DNA of 64,000 bases, from positions 912,079 to 976,078 of the forward strand of contig NZ_VCEK01000003.1 of the NCBI RefSeq assembly GCF_005862235.1, in the 5' to 3' direction. The position numbers were made by a program, and so were the translations under genes. The notes beneath the pieces are model-generated. The model saw only the letters and a program-made list of their open reading frames with translations. It had not been told where the DNA came from and searched no databases. This stretch comes from Saccharomonospora piscinae (GTDB taxonomy: Bacteria > Actinomycetota > Actinomycetes > Mycobacteriales > Pseudonocardiaceae). Below are positions 38,367 through 46,756 of this stretch, in pieces (position 1 is the stretch's first letter; each line of letters opens with the position of its first letter).

Positions 38367-39383
38367 GTGTCTTCCGGTGTCCGTCGCCGGTCGTCCGTCG
38401 TCGGCAGCGCTTCAGCGCGGTGTGCCGTGCTGGCACTGTTCCTCCTCGGGGCGTGTGGTTCGCCGCCGCCCGCGCCCGCCATCGGCTCGGTCGCGCCGTA
38501 CGTCTACGTGGGCGGTGCGCTGCCCGCGCTGGCCGAGGTGTCGGCGGCCACCGGTGTGCGGCGGTTCGTGCTGTCGTTCCTCCTCGCCGCTGAAGGGCAC
38601 TGCGCGCCGCGGTGGAGCCAGGGCCGGGCGGTGGCCGACCAGGCGCTGCTCGCGCAGGCCCAGCAGGTCCGGGACGCGGGTGGCGCCCTGACCGTCGCCT
38701 CCGGCGGCGCCCGAGGTCGCTACCTCGAACACGCGTGTTCGACGCCGCATCAGCTCGCGGACGCCTACGGCCGTGCGCTGTCGCTCACCGGGGCGGACAC
38801 CTTGGACGTCGACGTCGAGCGGCCGGTGCCCGTCGAGCGAGTGGCCTCCGCGCTCGCACTCGCGCGGCAACGTCACGGGGTCTCGCTGGTGGTCACCGTG
38901 CCGGTACGGGACGCCGAGACCGGACTCGGCTCGCAGGCGCTGGCCCTCCTGCGAGCGCTGGACCGCCGGGACGTTCCCGTGACGGCCAATGCCATGATCA
39001 TGAACCTGCCGCAGCGTGACGACTGGCGCCGGACGCTGTTCGCCGCCGCCGAACGCGTGACCAGCCAGCTCCAACGGTTGTGGCGGCTGCCCGACCGGTC
39101 CGACGCCTATGCCCGGCTCGGCCTGACGTTCATGGCGGGCCGCAACGACACCGGACCCGTCACCACACGGGCGGACGCGCGAGCACTGCGCGAGTTCGCC
39201 ACCGACCGCGCGGTGGGCTTCCTCGGGTTCTGGTCGCTGGGCCGCGACAACGGCGACTGCCCCGGTCTGCCCACCGCTGTCGGCCACTGCAGCGGGATCC
39301 GGCAACCCGTGCATGCCTTCACCCGGTCGCTGGCGGAGGGCCCGCGACCGGCCCAGCCCACAGTAGGAAGGACCGCACCGTGA
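38367..39383 (+). CDS. GH18-like (chitinase-fold) lipoprotein
   Basis: This 338-residue protein has an N-terminal lipoprotein signal ending in LALFLLGAC, so Cys is lipidated and the enzyme sits outside the membrane. The barrel has the GH18 signature DxxDxDxE as DTLDVDVE at residues 144-151, with Glu151 as the expected acid. RFVLSFLLAAEGHCAPRW and GLTFMAGRNDTG fit the chitinase-D-like branch. GH18 enzymes cleave or bind GlcNAc polymers. GTG 38367 follows GGAGGG. Its stop overlaps the GTG of the acidic-repeat gene, and a deacetylase/glycosyltransferase gene follows, so it likely trims or guides a secreted amino-sugar polymer. Confidence 0.82.
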   Translation: MSSGVRRRSSVVGSASARCAVLALFLLGACGSPPPAPAIGSVAPYVYVGGALPALAEVSAATGVRRFVLSFLLAAEGHCAPRWSQGRAVADQALLAQAQQVRDAGGALTVASGGARGRYLEHACSTPHQLADAYGRALSLTGADTLDVDVERPVPVERVASALALARQRHGVSLVVTVPVRDAETGLGSQALALLRALDRRDVPVTANAMIMNLPQRDDWRRTLFAAAERVTSQLQRLWRLPDRSDAYARLGLTFMAGRNDTGPVTTRADARALREFATDRAVGFLGFWSLGRDNGDCPGLPTAVGHCSGIRQPVHAFTRSLAEGPRPAQPTVGRTAP

Positions 39384-40282
39384 TCGAGTCCGGAGCCGCC
39401 GGGGACACCCCGGCGCACATCGACCAGCCGATCTTTCATGATCCGCGCGGCAAGCGTCGCCTGTGGTTGCGCCTGACCGCGGGACTGACCGCGGGCAGCG
39501 GAGCCCTGGCCCTGGCCACGGGCGGACTGCTTTTTGCCGACCGGCCGTCGCCTGCGCCCGCGTCGCTGGCGTTGCCGGTGCGCCAGGCGGTCGCCCCCGG
39601 CATGCTCGACGGCGCCACCACGGGTGGCGGCGCCGCGGACAGCCCGGAGCACCGCGAGCACCGCGAGCGGCCCCAGGCTTCCGCCGAGGAGGCGTCTCCT
39701 GCCGACAGTGGGGACACCCGAGTTGTCCCGGTCGTGGACCACGACGAACAGGTGCTCGACGTGGTCACAGAGCCGACGGAGGTACGACCGCTCGCGGCCA
39801 CGACCCCGCTGACCGAGGACGCCGAGGACGCCGAGGACGCCGAGGGCGCGGACGACACGAACGACACGGACGACGCCGAGGACGCTGACGACGCCGAGGA
39901 CCCTGACGACGCCGAGGACGCCGAGGACCCTGACGACGCCGAGGACGCTGACGACGCTGACGACGCCGGGGACACCCAGGACGCCGAGGATGTTGACGAC
40001 GCGGAGCACACCGAGGGCCTCGAGGAGCCCGACAGCGCCGAGGACGCCGAGGCCGAGTCACCGAAGGAGACCGAGGACACCGAGTCCGACGAGCACTCCG
40101 ACGGCACGGCTGAGGACACGGGCACCACGCCCGGCGAGGACGAACTCGACGCGGAGTCCGGAGCGGAGGACCGGCCCGTTTCCGAGACGCACGACGCCGA
40201 CAGGGTGACGTTCTCGGCCGAGGAATGGTTCGCGCTGCTGGACGAGTCGATGGCCGACCTGCGCACCGCGTTCGACCTGTAG
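39380..40282 (+). CDS. Membrane-anchored protein with long acidic Asp/Glu repeat
   Basis: This 300-residue protein has a short cytoplasmic N-terminus, one membrane segment near residues 31-52 (AGLTAGSGALALATGGLLFA), and a long extracytoplasmic part. From about residue 146 to 230 it is built of degenerate DDAED/EDAED units encoded by GACGCCGAGGAC-type repeats. A C-terminal hydrophobic motif (FSAEEWFALLDESMADLRTAFDL) may bind a partner. The extreme negative charge suits a halotolerant surface or a partner for a positively charged, deacetylated glucosamine polymer. The GTG start overlaps the GH18 gene stop, and 8 bases separate it from the synthase gene. No known family was recognised. Confidence 0.75.
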   Translation: MIESGAAGDTPAHIDQPIFHDPRGKRRLWLRLTAGLTAGSGALALATGGLLFADRPSPAPASLALPVRQAVAPGMLDGATTGGGAADSPEHREHRERPQASAEEASPADSGDTRVVPVVDHDEQVLDVVTEPTEVRPLAATTPLTEDAEDAEDAEGADDTNDTDDAEDADDAEDPDDAEDAEDPDDAEDADDADDAGDTQDAEDVDDAEHTEGLEEPDSAEDAEAESPKETEDTESDEHSDGTAEDTGTTPGEDELDAESGAEDRPVSETHDADRVTFSAEEWFALLDESMADLRTAFDL

Positions 40283-40290
40283 GGAGTGCC

Positions 40291-43200
40291 ATGATGCGGG
40301 TGCGGGGCTCATGGATCGTCGCGGGGGTGCTCGGACTGCTGTTCGTCCTGGTGCTGCTGGTGGCGGGGTGGGCCATGTCCGAAGTGGGCAACGACGCCGA
40401 GCCGGCGCGGGACTTCGAGAGTCAGTCGGAGGTCCCGCCCGGTTTGCTGAACGGGGGCTCGCTCGTGCACGCCGATGATGACTCGGCGGCGTCCACGGCC
40501 ATGCCGCCCCGCACCCTGGCACTGACCTTCGACGACGGCCCCGATCCGGTGTGGACTCCGAAGGTGCTGGACGTCCTGGCGAAGCACGACGTGCCGGCCA
40601 CGTTCTTCGTGGTCGGCTCGATGGCCGCGCGGCACCCGGACCTGGTGAGCAGGATTCACGAGTCCGGTTCCGAGCTCGGAGTCCACACGTTCACACATCC
40701 CGACCTGGCGCAGGTCACGCCCTGGCGGGTCGAACGGGAGCTGGACCAGACGCAACTCGTTCTGGCCGGGGCCGCCGGCGTCACCACGCGACTGTTCCGG
40801 CCGCCGTATTCGTCCACAGTGGAAGCTCTCGACAATCCCGCCTACGACGTGGTGCGCAGGGCGGGGGAACTCGGCTACGTCAGCGTGTTCAGCGACATCG
40901 ACAGCGCCGACTGGAAGCGCCCCGGCGTCGAGGCCATCGTGCGGAACTCCACGCCTTCGGGCGAGGACGGTGGCGTGGTGCTGCTGCACGACGCGGGTGG
41001 CGACCGCGCGCAGACCGTCGCCGCGCTGGACGTCCTCATCCCCCGGTTGAAGGAACAGGGGTACCGGTTCAGCACCGTCACCGACGTCCTGGGCACCGAG
41101 CGGGCCACGCCCGCCGCTCCGGGCGATCGGGCGTCGGGTTCCGCCCTGGTGGTGCTCGTCACGGGAGCGATCGCCGTCGTCGCGGTGCTGAAGTGGGTGC
41201 TGGTCGCGGTCGGTGTGCTGACCCTGCTGCGGCTGCTGCTGCTCGTCGTGGTGGCGCGCAGGCACGCGGCCCGGCGAGCCGATCCCCGGCCTCGCTGGGG
41301 CCCGCCGGTCACCGAGCCCGTTTCGGTGATCGTGCCCGCGTACAACGAGGCCGCGGGTATCGAGGCCACCGTGCGCTCGGCCGTCGCGAGCACCCACCGC
41401 GTCGAGGTGATCGTCGTCGACGACGGTTCCACGGACGGCACCGCCGACATCGTGGAGGGCCTGGAGCTGCCGCAGGTCAGGGTGCTGCGCCGGGCGAACG
41501 GAGGCAAGGCCGCCGCGCTCAACGCGGGGATCGCCGCGGCCAGCCACGACCTCGTCGTCATGGTCGACGGCGACACCGTCCTGGAACCCACCACGGTCCA
41601 CGAGCTGGTGCAGCCGTTCGGCGACCCCGAGGTGGGAGCCGTCTCCGGCAACGTGAAGATCGCCAACCGGGAGTCGCTGCTCGCCCGCCTGCAGCACATC
41701 GAGTACGTGGTGGGGTTCAACGTCGATCGCCGTGTTCACGACGTGCTGCGCTCGATGCCGACGGTGCCCGGTGCGGGTGGGGCGTTCCGGCGTGCGGCCC
41801 TGCTGGAGGCGGGCGGGCTCAGTGCGCAGACGCTGGCCGAGGACACGGACCTCACGATCGCTCTCGGCAGGGCGGGCTGGCGCACGGTGTTCCAGGAGAA
41901 GGCGGTGACCTGGACCGAAGCTCCCACCTCGGTGCGTCAACTGTGGCAACAACGGTTCCGCTGGACGTTCGGCACCATGCAGGCGGTGTGGAAACACCGC
42001 AGGGCCATCGTGTCGCGTGGCGCGGCGGGCCGGGTGGGCCGGTTCGGGCTCCTGCACGTGGTGTCGTTCCAGATCCTGCTGCCCCTCATCGCGCCCGTGA
42101 TCGACGTCTTCCTGCTGTACGGCCTGGTGTTCCTCGATCCCTGGACCACGGTGGCGCTGTGGCTGGGCATGCTGGGGGCACAGGCGCTCGTGGCAGCGTA
42201 TGCGTTCCGCCTGGACGGCGAGCGCAGAACGGTGCTGTGGCTGTTGCCCGCGCAGCAGCTGGTCTACCGGCAGTTGATGTACGTCGTGCTGGTGCAGTCG
42301 CTCGCCGCCGCGGCCTCGGGGGTGCGGGTGCGCTGGCAGTACATGCGCCGGGCCGGTGCGGCGGGAGTGCCCGCGTCCCGGGAACCGGCCGCGGCGGTGC
42401 CCGCCCCCAGAACGCCGCCCGGCGACGAGGACGTGCGCGGGCCGCGGCGGCCTGTGCACGCGGTGCGGGAGCGATGGCTCGACGTCCTCCGGGCGGCCGC
42501 GCTCGGACGCGTGCTGCTCTACCACACCGTGGGCTGGCCGTGGTTGAGCATGGCGTTTCCCGCGATGGGCGTCATGTTCGCCGTCGGCGGCTCGCTCACC
42601 GCCCGGTCACTCGGCACGCGGCCCGCGGTGGACGTCGTCGGCAGCCGGATCGTGCGGCTGCTGCCGCCGTTGTGGGTGCTCGCCGTGATCATGGTGCCGC
42701 TCATGCTGGTCACCGGGTGGAGCACGGCGACCGAGGAGAGCTGGGCCAGCGACACGCTGCGGTGGCCGGAGCTGGCCCTGTGGATCTTCCCGGTGCTCGA
42801 CCCGCCGCACAGCGACTGGGCGCTCGGAAGGGACGCGGCGATCGTCCTGTGGTACGTGCGCGCCTACCTGTGGTTCGTGTTGCTCACGCCGTTGCTGTTG
42901 CGGTTGTTCCGCCGCCGTCCGCTGCTGACGGTGCTGGCACCGCTCGCGCTCGTCGGAGCCGACGCGGTGCTCGGCTCGCCACTGGCCGAGGCCGGTGACG
43001 TCGGCCAGGGTGTGCTCGACTTCGCGACGTTCGGGGCCTGCTGGGTACTCGGCTTCGCGCACCGGGACGGCTGGCTGGCCCGCACGCGCGTCGCCGTGCT
43101 CGGTGGCCTCGCCGCGACCTCGGTGGCCCTCGGGCTCTGGTGGGCCGCGACACACCCGTCGTGGGGCTCCTACGACCTCAACGAGATCCCGCTGGGACAG

Positions 43201-43548
43201 GCCCTCGTCAGCGCCGGCTTCGTCCTCGTCCTGCTGCGGCTGTCACCCTCGCTGCACTGGCTCGGGCGCGTGCCCGCACTGGACCGCCTCGTCACCGTGC
43301 TCAACGCCAGGGCCGTCACCGTGTACCTGTGGCACAACGTGGCGATCTTCCTCGCGGCCCCGATCGTGCTCTGGTGGGGTGACTACTCGGTACCGGAGCA
43401 CCTCGCTGTGGCGGTGTTGCTGACCGCCACAGCGGTGTTCCTGTTCGGCTGGGCCGAGGACCTGGCGGCCCGTCGCCGCGTCACGCTGCTGCCGGGGGCG
43501 AGACCCGCGCCCCGGCACGCGCGACGGCGCCGCCTGGCTCCACGGTGA
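40291..43548 (+). CDS. Trifunctional NodB deacetylase - GT2 synthase - acyltransferase-3 fusion
   Basis: This 1085-residue membrane protein joins three enzymes. After an N-terminal helix (7-28) comes a NodB polysaccharide deacetylase (about 72-275) with TFDDGP at 79-84, metal ligands HTFTH at 132-136, RPPYSS at 170-175 and LLHDAGG. A hydrophobic stretch (about 281-321) leads to a processive GT2 domain (about 340-570) with VDDGSTDGT, DGD near 424, TLAEDTDL and QQRFRW. Membrane helices follow, then an acyltransferase-3 domain (about 728-1065) with many helices. These are the IcaB/PgaB, IcaA/PgaC and IcaC activities of poly-N-acetylglucosamine synthesis. Bifunctional NodB-GT2 proteins are known in actinomycetes (Streptomyces MatB); the added acyltransferase is less usual. 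The polymer is inferred, not shown. Confidence 0.88.
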   Translation: MMRVRGSWIVAGVLGLLFVLVLLVAGWAMSEVGNDAEPARDFESQSEVPPGLLNGGSLVHADDDSAASTAMPPRTLALTFDDGPDPVWTPKVLDVLAKHDVPATFFVVGSMAARHPDLVSRIHESGSELGVHTFTHPDLAQVTPWRVERELDQTQLVLAGAAGVTTRLFRPPYSSTVEALDNPAYDVVRRAGELGYVSVFSDIDSADWKRPGVEAIVRNSTPSGEDGGVVLLHDAGGDRAQTVAALDVLIPRLKEQGYRFSTVTDVLGTERATPAAPGDRASGSALVVLVTGAIAVVAVLKWVLVAVGVLTLLRLLLLVVVARRHAARRADPRPRWGPPVTEPVSVIVPAYNEAAGIEATVRSAVASTHRVEVIVVDDGSTDGTADIVEGLELPQVRVLRRANGGKAAALNAGIAAASHDLVVMVDGDTVLEPTTVHELVQPFGDPEVGAVSGNVKIANRESLLARLQHIEYVVGFNVDRRVHDVLRSMPTVPGAGGAFRRAALLEAGGLSAQTLAEDTDLTIALGRAGWRTVFQEKAVTWTEAPTSVRQLWQQRFRWTFGTMQAVWKHRRAIVSRGAAGRVGRFGLLHVVSFQILLPLIAPVIDVFLLYGLVFLDPWTTVALWLGMLGAQALVAAYAFRLDGERRTVLWLLPAQQLVYRQLMYVVLVQSLAAAASGVRVRWQYMRRAGAAGVPASREPAAAVPAPRTPPGDEDVRGPRRPVHAVRERWLDVLRAAALGRVLLYHTVGWPWLSMAFPAMGVMFAVGGSLTARSLGTRPAVDVVGSRIVRLLPPLWVLAVIMVPLMLVTGWSTATEESWASDTLRWPELALWIFPVLDPPHSDWALGRDAAIVLWYVRAYLWFVLLTPLLLRLFRRRPLLTVLAPLALVGADAVLGSPLAEAGDVGQGVLDFATFGACWVLGFAHRDGWLARTRVAVLGGLAATSVALGLWWAATHPSWGSYDLNEIPLGQALVSAGFVLVLLRLSPSLHWLGRVPALDRLVTVLNARAVTVYLWHNVAIFLAAPIVLWWGDYSVPEHLAVAVLLTATAVFLFGWAEDLAARRRVTLLPGARPAPRHARRRRLAPR

Positions 43549-43569
43549 CGCGCCGTGTCCGCAGCCTGC

Positions 43570-43650
43570 GTAGCCGAGTCCGCACCGCACGATGCGGACA
43601 CGGCTACGGGAGCTGCGGACACGGCTACGGGAGCTGCGGACACGGTTGCC
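43570..43650. repeat. 21-bp repeat family with stem-loop, second locus
   Basis: GTAGCCGAGTCCGCA (43570-43584) faces TGCGGACACGGCTAC (43593-43607) with one mismatch, and two further 21-bp units follow, the last decayed. The layout, stem-loop first and then tandem units, matches the 1873-2036 locus. It again lies between convergent genes (the polysaccharide synthase and endonuclease I), so a terminator role is likely. Confidence 0.8.
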
Positions 43651-43659
43651 GGGCTGCGG

Positions 43660-44430
43660 TCAGCCGAAGATTTCCGCCGCCCACTCCGGGTGGTCGATGA
43701 ACGGGTTGCGGTTGTGCTGGAACTGTTCGTAGACGACGTCGTTGCGGCGCCGCTCGGCGTCGTCGACGGGATCGGCGTCGTGCCAGTCGAGTAGCACGGA
43801 CACCCGGCCGTGGTACGGCGCGGAGTTGTTGTTGACCTGGTCGTTGAGTTCGAGATCGGCGTAGCCGTCGTCCCCCTCGTAACGTACGGCCATGTAGAGG
43901 ATCATCCGTGCGACGTCGCCCTTGACCTCGTCGCGAGGCTCGAACGAGTCGTCGTCGGTGTAGTTGCCCGGTGCGCCGTCGACGGCACTGCCACCGGTGT
44001 CGAAGTCCTTGTTGCCGCGGATGCTGTTCACCTGCACGTCCGTGGGACGCAGGTGGTGCAGGTCGGTGCCGGGCCCCGAGGTGCCGAAGTCACCGTGTGA
44101 CTTGGCCCAGACGTGCTCCCGGTTCCAGTCGCCGACCATGCCGCCGTTGGAGTTCTTCGACCGCGACTGCCCGCTGTAGAGCAGCACGACGCTGCCCGGG
44201 TCGCCAGGGTCCTCGTCGGTGGCCCGAAGCCCGTCCCACACCTGGTCGTAGGACAGTCTCTCGGCGTCGTCGATGATGTCGTGAAGCGCGTCCTTGAGCG
44301 CCTCGCCTGTCAGTCCCTCGGTTCCGGAGTAGTAGTCGGCGGGAGGCGCCGCAGCCGCCGCGGGTGCCCCCACCGCCGCGACGACGATCGCGAGCGAGCC
44401 CGCGAGCCACCGTCCAGTTCGAGTACGCAT
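43660..44430 (-). CDS. Secreted endonuclease I family nuclease
   Basis: This 256-residue protein has a clear signal peptide (RTRTGRWLAGSLAIVVAAVGAPAAAAA). The mature domain is of the endonuclease I family with a beta-beta-alpha-metal site: WNREHVWAKSHG, then DLHHLRPTDVQVNSIRGNKDF. Such enzymes (Vvn, EndA, Bsn) degrade extracellular DNA and RNA non-specifically using Mg or Ca. The length matches the family. It starts at ATG 44430 and is convergent with the polysaccharide synthase. It may feed on DNA or remodel a biofilm matrix, which would suit its neighbour, though no operon link exists. Confidence 0.9.
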   Translation of the reverse strand: MRTRTGRWLAGSLAIVVAAVGAPAAAAAPPADYYSGTEGLTGEALKDALHDIIDDAERLSYDQVWDGLRATDEDPGDPGSVVLLYSGQSRSKNSNGGMVGDWNREHVWAKSHGDFGTSGPGTDLHHLRPTDVQVNSIRGNKDFDTGGSAVDGAPGNYTDDDSFEPRDEVKGDVARMILYMAVRYEGDDGYADLELNDQVNNNSAPYHGRVSVLLDWHDADPVDDAERRRNDVVYEQFQHNRNPFIDHPEWAAEIFG

Positions 44431-44632
44431 TCCCCGACCTCTCTGTGCGCCGCGTCGAACAGGGTCGATCCGACGGTGGCACGGTGCGTGAGAACGCCGA
44501 CACCGACGAAGGTGGCGACTACCGTTCGTAGCCGCAGCGTTGATCGACAAGCCCACCCACCTCGGCGGTGATCGCGCCGGGGCGTCGCGGCCGACCGCTA
44601 CGGTGATCGACGAAAGGCAGGAGGTGCGGTGG

Positions 44633-45388
44633 GTGTCGGGTATCGACGATCTCGCGATCAATCTGCTGGCGAGCGTGATCGCCGGAACGGCGGTGTGGGT
44701 TTTCCAGCTGGTTCGGCGCAGGCGGCGCCAGGCGCGACGCCGACGGTTCTTCGGGCTCGAAGGGGGAGCCGAATGCGTGATCGTGGTGCCCCGGCACGCC
44801 GCGTCGCCGTCCCCGCACAGCGTGAACCAGCTCGACGTCGCCGCCGTCGTCGAGCTGGCGGCGATCGCGCGGGAGTGCGGCGCCGCCGTCGTGCTGAAGG
44901 TGCAGGGCCAGAACGCGCTGTTCGACGGCGACGCCACCACCGCGACGGAGTTCTGCGTCGGAGGGCCTGACGCGAACACGCGGATGGCGGCGCATCTGGC
45001 CACGTTCCTGCCCGGGGTGTCGATGGATCGCTACGCCGACGTGGGTGTCGCGCTGACTCTGCGGGTGGGGGAGCGGGTTTTCACCAGGACGCCGAGGGAG
45101 GCGGAGTACGTCCTGCTCGCGAAGGTTCCCGGAGGGGGCAGGGGCGGCAGGCCGCTGTTCGTGGTGTGCGGGCAGACCGCGGTCACCAACCGCGCGGCCG
45201 CCCGGTACCTGTCGGACAACTATCCCGCGCTGGTGTCGCGTTACGGGGTCGACAGCCGGTTCTGCCTGATGCTGGAGATCGTGCGGCCCCCCGTGTACGG
45301 GGGACGGCTGGTGCGGGAATGCGGCGATCTGACGGCGGCGGCCTTCACCGCGGCACCGCAGGCACCGCAGACACCGCAGCACCGCTGA
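44633..45388 (+). CDS. Membrane-anchored hypothetical protein with conserved cytosolic domain
   Basis: This 251-residue protein starts at GTG 44633, 8 bases after AGGAGG. It has one N-terminal membrane segment (INLLASVIAGTAVWVFQLV) followed by a strongly basic stop-transfer cluster (RRRRRQARRRRFF), which puts the body in the cytoplasm. The body has alternating strands and helices: AECVIVVPRHAA, SVNQLDVAAVVELAAIARECGA, FCVGGPDANTRMAAHLATFLPG. It is reminiscent of Rossmann-like nucleotide-binding or sensing domains. I cannot assign a family. The C-terminal tail is Ala/Gln/Pro repeats (APQAPQTPQ). Confidence 0.65.
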   Translation: MSGIDDLAINLLASVIAGTAVWVFQLVRRRRRQARRRRFFGLEGGAECVIVVPRHAASPSPHSVNQLDVAAVVELAAIARECGAAVVLKVQGQNALFDGDATTATEFCVGGPDANTRMAAHLATFLPGVSMDRYADVGVALTLRVGERVFTRTPREAEYVLLAKVPGGGRGGRPLFVVCGQTAVTNRAAARYLSDNYPALVSRYGVDSRFCLMLEIVRPPVYGGRLVRECGDLTAAAFTAAPQAPQTPQHR

Positions 45389-45426
45389 GCCGGGTTCCTG
45401 TCCGGCCCCCTGTTACGTTCACCCGT

Positions 45427-46743
45427 GTGGCGCAGGTGAACGACGACGAGCCGGACTGGTCCCGGTGGCGGCGGCCCCGTCCCACCGCGAGGCAGCGGCG
45501 CAACGACGCCTGGGTGGCACTCGGGGTGATGGCGGGTGCTCTGTTCACCATCGTGGTGGTCAACAGCATGGGCGCGCTGGCGTTCGGTACCGCCCCGTCG
45601 CTCGGTGAGCAACTGCTGTGGGGCGCGGCCGTCACGGCACCGCTGGTGGTCCGCCGCCGGTTCCCGCTGGTAGTGCTGTTCGCGGTCGGCGCGCTGTTCA
45701 TCCTGGCGCAGGCCCACCAGATCGGCGACAACTTCGTGCCGTCCCTCGCGCTGTTTCTCGCCATCTACAGCGTGGGAGCGTGGGAACGCAGCCGTGTCGT
45801 GGCGCGGTGGGCACGGGTCGGCGTCATCGTGGCCATGTTCTGCTGGCTCGGCGTCGCGCTCGCGGCCCTGCTGCTCGATCCAGGGCAGTTCCCGGCGGTG
45901 GGAGGTCCGCTGGACCCGGTGCTGTCGGCGGTGCTCTACAACCTCGGGTTCAATCTGATGTTCTTCCTGTCCGCGTACTTCTTCGGTGAGATGGCGTGGC
46001 TCGCGGCGCGGCGGGAGGCCGAGCTGGAGTACCGCGCGGACCAGCTGCGGCGGTCTCAGGAGGAGAACACGCGCGGCGCGCTCGTGTCGGAGCGTGTGCG
46101 CATCGCCCGCGACCTGCACGACGTCGTGGCTCACCACGTGTCGGTGATGGGCATCCAGGCGGGTGCGGCACGCCGGGTGCTGGACACGGACATCGACCTG
46201 GCACGCACGGCGCTCGACACGGTGGAGACCACGGCGCGGACCGCCATCGGCGAGCTGCGGGGCCTGCTGGGGGTGCTGCGGGCCGAGCCCGTCGACCGCG
46301 ACCGAGCGGCGGGCAGCGACGGTGCCGAACACGTGGCGTCACCGGGGCTGGACCAACTGCCCGAACTCGTGGAGCGGGCGGCCTCGCCCGAGCTGGCCGC
46401 CACCTTCGCTGTCTTCGGCGAGCCGTATCGGGTGTCGGAGGGGGTCGCGCTCTCGGTCTACCGGGTGGTGCAGGAGGCACTGACGAACGCGGTGAAACAC
46501 GCCGCGGCGCGCACGGTCGAGGTCCGCTTGCGCTACCTCGGCACGGGCATCGAGGTGGACGTCACCGACGACGGCCGGGGACCGTCCGGGCCCGGCCGCG
46601 AACCCGGATCCGGCCTGGGCCTGCTCGGGATGCGCGAACGGGTCGCCGTCCACGGTGGGGAACTGGAGACCGGGCCGCGTCGCGACGCGGGGTACCGTGT
46701 GCGCGCGCGCTTTCCGCACCCGGCGGGTAGCGCCGAGCGGTGA
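45427..46743 (+). CDS. NarL/LuxR-type sensor histidine kinase
   Basis: This 438-residue kinase has about six predicted membrane helices in its N-terminal 200 residues and no extracellular domain. A HisKA_3 dimerisation helix follows with IARDLHDVVAHHVSVMGIQAG (His231 the phospho-site), then a HATPase_c domain with YRVVQEALTNAVKHA, VTDDGRGPSG and GLGLLGMRERV. It starts at GTG 45427. It is followed 13 bases later by its response regulator and then by an ABC exporter. Kinases of this short, sensorless type commonly sense membrane or cell-wall stress, but the signal here is unknown. Confidence 0.92.
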   Translation: MAQVNDDEPDWSRWRRPRPTARQRRNDAWVALGVMAGALFTIVVVNSMGALAFGTAPSLGEQLLWGAAVTAPLVVRRRFPLVVLFAVGALFILAQAHQIGDNFVPSLALFLAIYSVGAWERSRVVARWARVGVIVAMFCWLGVALAALLLDPGQFPAVGGPLDPVLSAVLYNLGFNLMFFLSAYFFGEMAWLAARREAELEYRADQLRRSQEENTRGALVSERVRIARDLHDVVAHHVSVMGIQAGAARRVLDTDIDLARTALDTVETTARTAIGELRGLLGVLRAEPVDRDRAAGSDGAEHVASPGLDQLPELVERAASPELAATFAVFGEPYRVSEGVALSVYRVVQEALTNAVKHAAARTVEVRLRYLGTGIEVDVTDDGRGPSGPGREPGSGLGLLGMRERVAVHGGELETGPRRDAGYRVRARFPHPAGSAER

Positions 46744-46756
46744 CGGGAGTGGCGAG

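Noticed and set aside
39107-40009. 300-residue minus-strand frame of Val/Leu/Gly repeats opposite the acidic-repeat gene
   Set aside because: It is the complement of the GAC-GCC-GAG repeats, and the + strand gene has overlapping coupled starts with its neighbours.
40309-42525. 738-residue minus-strand frame opposite the polysaccharide synthase
   Set aside because: His/Gln/Arg/Gly-rich antisense of GC3-biased codons; the + strand carries three recognisable enzyme domains.
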